The notes under the pieces are model-generated. The model saw only the letters and a list, made by a program, of their open reading frames with translations. It was not told the origin of the DNA and did no database searches. A stretch of 5,430 nt of DNA from Chloroflexota bacterium (GTDB lineage Bacteria > Chloroflexota > Dehalococcoidia > DSTF01 > JACRBR01). The stretch is from NCBI GenBank assembly GCA_025355835.1, contig JANXYW010000194.1, positions 1 through 5,430 of the forward strand. The letters are read 5' to 3'. Position numbers and translations under genes: made by a program. Position 1 is the stretch's first letter; each line of letters starts with the position of its first letter. This document shows positions 4,659 to 5,430 of this stretch, piece after piece.

Positions 4659-5258
4659 CTACGCCGCCTCATGCCGTGACGCCCGCAGCAGCGGATGCCG
4701 GCGATTCAGCAGCGACTCGATCGCTTTCCGATCCTCCGGAAACGCGATGATCGTCACTTCGCCGCGTGGCAGCGCAATGCGTGCGCCGCCCGCGTTCACG
4801 TCGCGCAGCAGTACGCCGGTCAGGTGCTCGCGCAGCAGCGCGACGTAGTCGCCCGCGACGAGATCGCGCTTGCATTCGTGCAGGATCTCCTTCACCAATT
4901 CGTTCGCGCGCGGCCGGTCGACCGGCGCCAGATCGAAGAGCAGCACCGAGAAGTGATCGCCGGTTTTCTTCGCGCGGGTCAACTCGCGCTCCACGCGCCC
5001 GAAGAACTGCTCCGCCGCAAACTCCTTCGCCTGTGCCGTACCCTTCCCGGCTTGAGTCTTCGCATCGCGTTCCGTCTGGACCTCGTGCCCCTCGGCGCCC
5101 CCACCGCGATCGTGCACGCCGGGCGCAGCCAGCGATACCCGCTCACGAGGCGCCGGCAGCTCGATCACGATCAACCCGTCCGGGATCACCCGATCGAGAT
5201 CCTGCACCACCTCCACAGGCTCCCCCGTTAGCGGATCAACCAGCGCCCAAAACGGCAT
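4659..5258 (-). CDS. Protein with degenerate GGDEF-like domain
   Basis: 199 residues, cytoplasmic, no membrane segment. The start is ATG 5258-5256, set by GAAGGAG (5271-5265) 6 bases upstream; the frame continues open to 5357 but without support. Domains: an N-terminal beta-rich piece (1-36, WALVDPLTGEPVEVV), a charged linker (37-75), then a region resembling a shortened GGDEF (nucleotide cyclase) fold: FFGRVERELTRAKKTGDHFSVLLFDL (85-110, split here as FFGRVERELTRAKK and TGDHFSVLLFDL), RDLVAGDYVAL (131-141), LTGVLLRDVNAGGA (146-159) and VTIIAFPEDRKAIESLL (168-184), the last very like the C-terminal part of GGDEF domains. The GGDEF signature itself is absent (REHL instead), as is the metal-binding Asp context, so cyclic-di-GMP synthesis is not expected; a binding or structural role is more likely. 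The fold assignment is inferred from motif spacing only. Confidence 0.8.
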   Translation of the reverse strand: MPFWALVDPLTGEPVEVVQDLDRVIPDGLIVIELPAPRERVSLAAPGVHDRGGGAEGHEVQTERDAKTQAGKGTAQAKEFAAEQFFGRVERELTRAKKTGDHFSVLLFDLAPVDRPRANELVKEILHECKRDLVAGDYVALLREHLTGVLLRDVNAGGARIALPRGEVTIIAFPEDRKAIESLLNRRHPLLRASRHEAA

Positions 5259-5358
5259 TCGACGCTCCTTCGGCTTTGCTTCTACGTACAGAATCGGCTC
5301 CAGCGCGCCCAAACGTACGTCGCATTCGTCCGCTAAACACGGCGATCCTCGAACCAAG

Positions 5359-5409
5359 CCTCCTCTCCACGTCGTGGAGAGGAGGTGGCCGAAGGCCGGA
5401 GGTGAGGTG
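5359..5409 (-). repeat. 51-bp REP-like hairpin element, copy B (inverted)
   Basis: Reverse complement of the element at 875-925 with a single difference (A at 5392). The perfect 13-bp arms are 5359-5371 and 5373-5385 with one unpaired T (5372). It lies about 100 bp upstream of the GGDEF-like gene start, so here it is not a terminator of that gene. Flanks partly resemble copy A (GAGGTGC followed, after a 5-base insertion, by GCGCCTG). Confidence 0.88.
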
Positions 5410-5430
5410 CTCGAAGCGCCTGCAGCAACC

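Noticed and set aside
5259..5357. Upstream start at 5357 for the GGDEF-like gene
   Set aside because: ATG 5258 has GAAGGAG 6 bases upstream and begins a typical hydrophobic strand; the 33 extra residues have no ribosome binding site and reach the 51-bp repeat.
875..5409. Composite transposon bounded by the 51-bp elements
   Set aside because: No transposase or integrase is present, no target-site duplication was found, and the element has an internal perfect hairpin as REP sequences do; kept only as a finding about inverted repeats.

Overview
This is a high-GC bacterial window with ordinary protein-coding genes separated by intergenic DNA that is unusually rich in short repeats and hairpins. 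Lineage cannot be fixed from the sequence. The GCCCCTAC-flanked hairpins, the heptamer tandem repeats and the style of the CaiB-like and hypothetical proteins recall Chloroflexota, with Armatimonadota or Planctomycetota as alternatives; this is memory-based and low confidence. Shine-Dalgarno sequences (GGGGGAGG, GGAGG, GAAGGAG) precede several starts, as expected for bacteria.

Layout. (1) Bases 2-817, plus strand: the C-terminal two thirds of a class III (CaiB/BaiF) CoA-transferase, cut by the left edge. (2) Bases 817-1079: gap between convergent genes, holding a heptamer array, a 51-bp hairpin element and a second hairpin. (3) Bases 1080-2363, minus strand: a 12-helix MFS exporter of the EntS-like/MFS_3 type. 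(4) Bases 2364-2785: divergent intergenic region with a tenfold heptamer array, hairpins and a good extended -10 promoter. (5) Bases 2786-3310, plus: an uncharacterised soluble protein with an acidic tail, probably starting at a CTG codon. (6) Bases 3311-3589: a nested terminator and several palindromes. (7) Bases 3590-3994 and 3997-4599, plus: two tandem four-helix membrane proteins that look like diverged duplicates of each other. (8) Bases 4600-4658: a hairpin plus a heptamer array filling the whole gap between convergent genes. (9) Bases 4659-5258, minus: a protein with a degenerate GGDEF-like fold. (10) Bases 5259-5430: upstream DNA ending in an inverted copy of the 51-bp element.

Functionally the genes do not form one recognisable pathway. 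Only the two four-helix genes are clearly an operon (2-bp gap). No defence system, CRISPR array, transposase or RNA gene was recognised. The most noteworthy signal is the intergenic architecture: three heptamer arrays, each followed on its G-rich strand by a hairpin, and two nearly identical 51-bp hairpin elements in inverted orientation around 4.4 kb.
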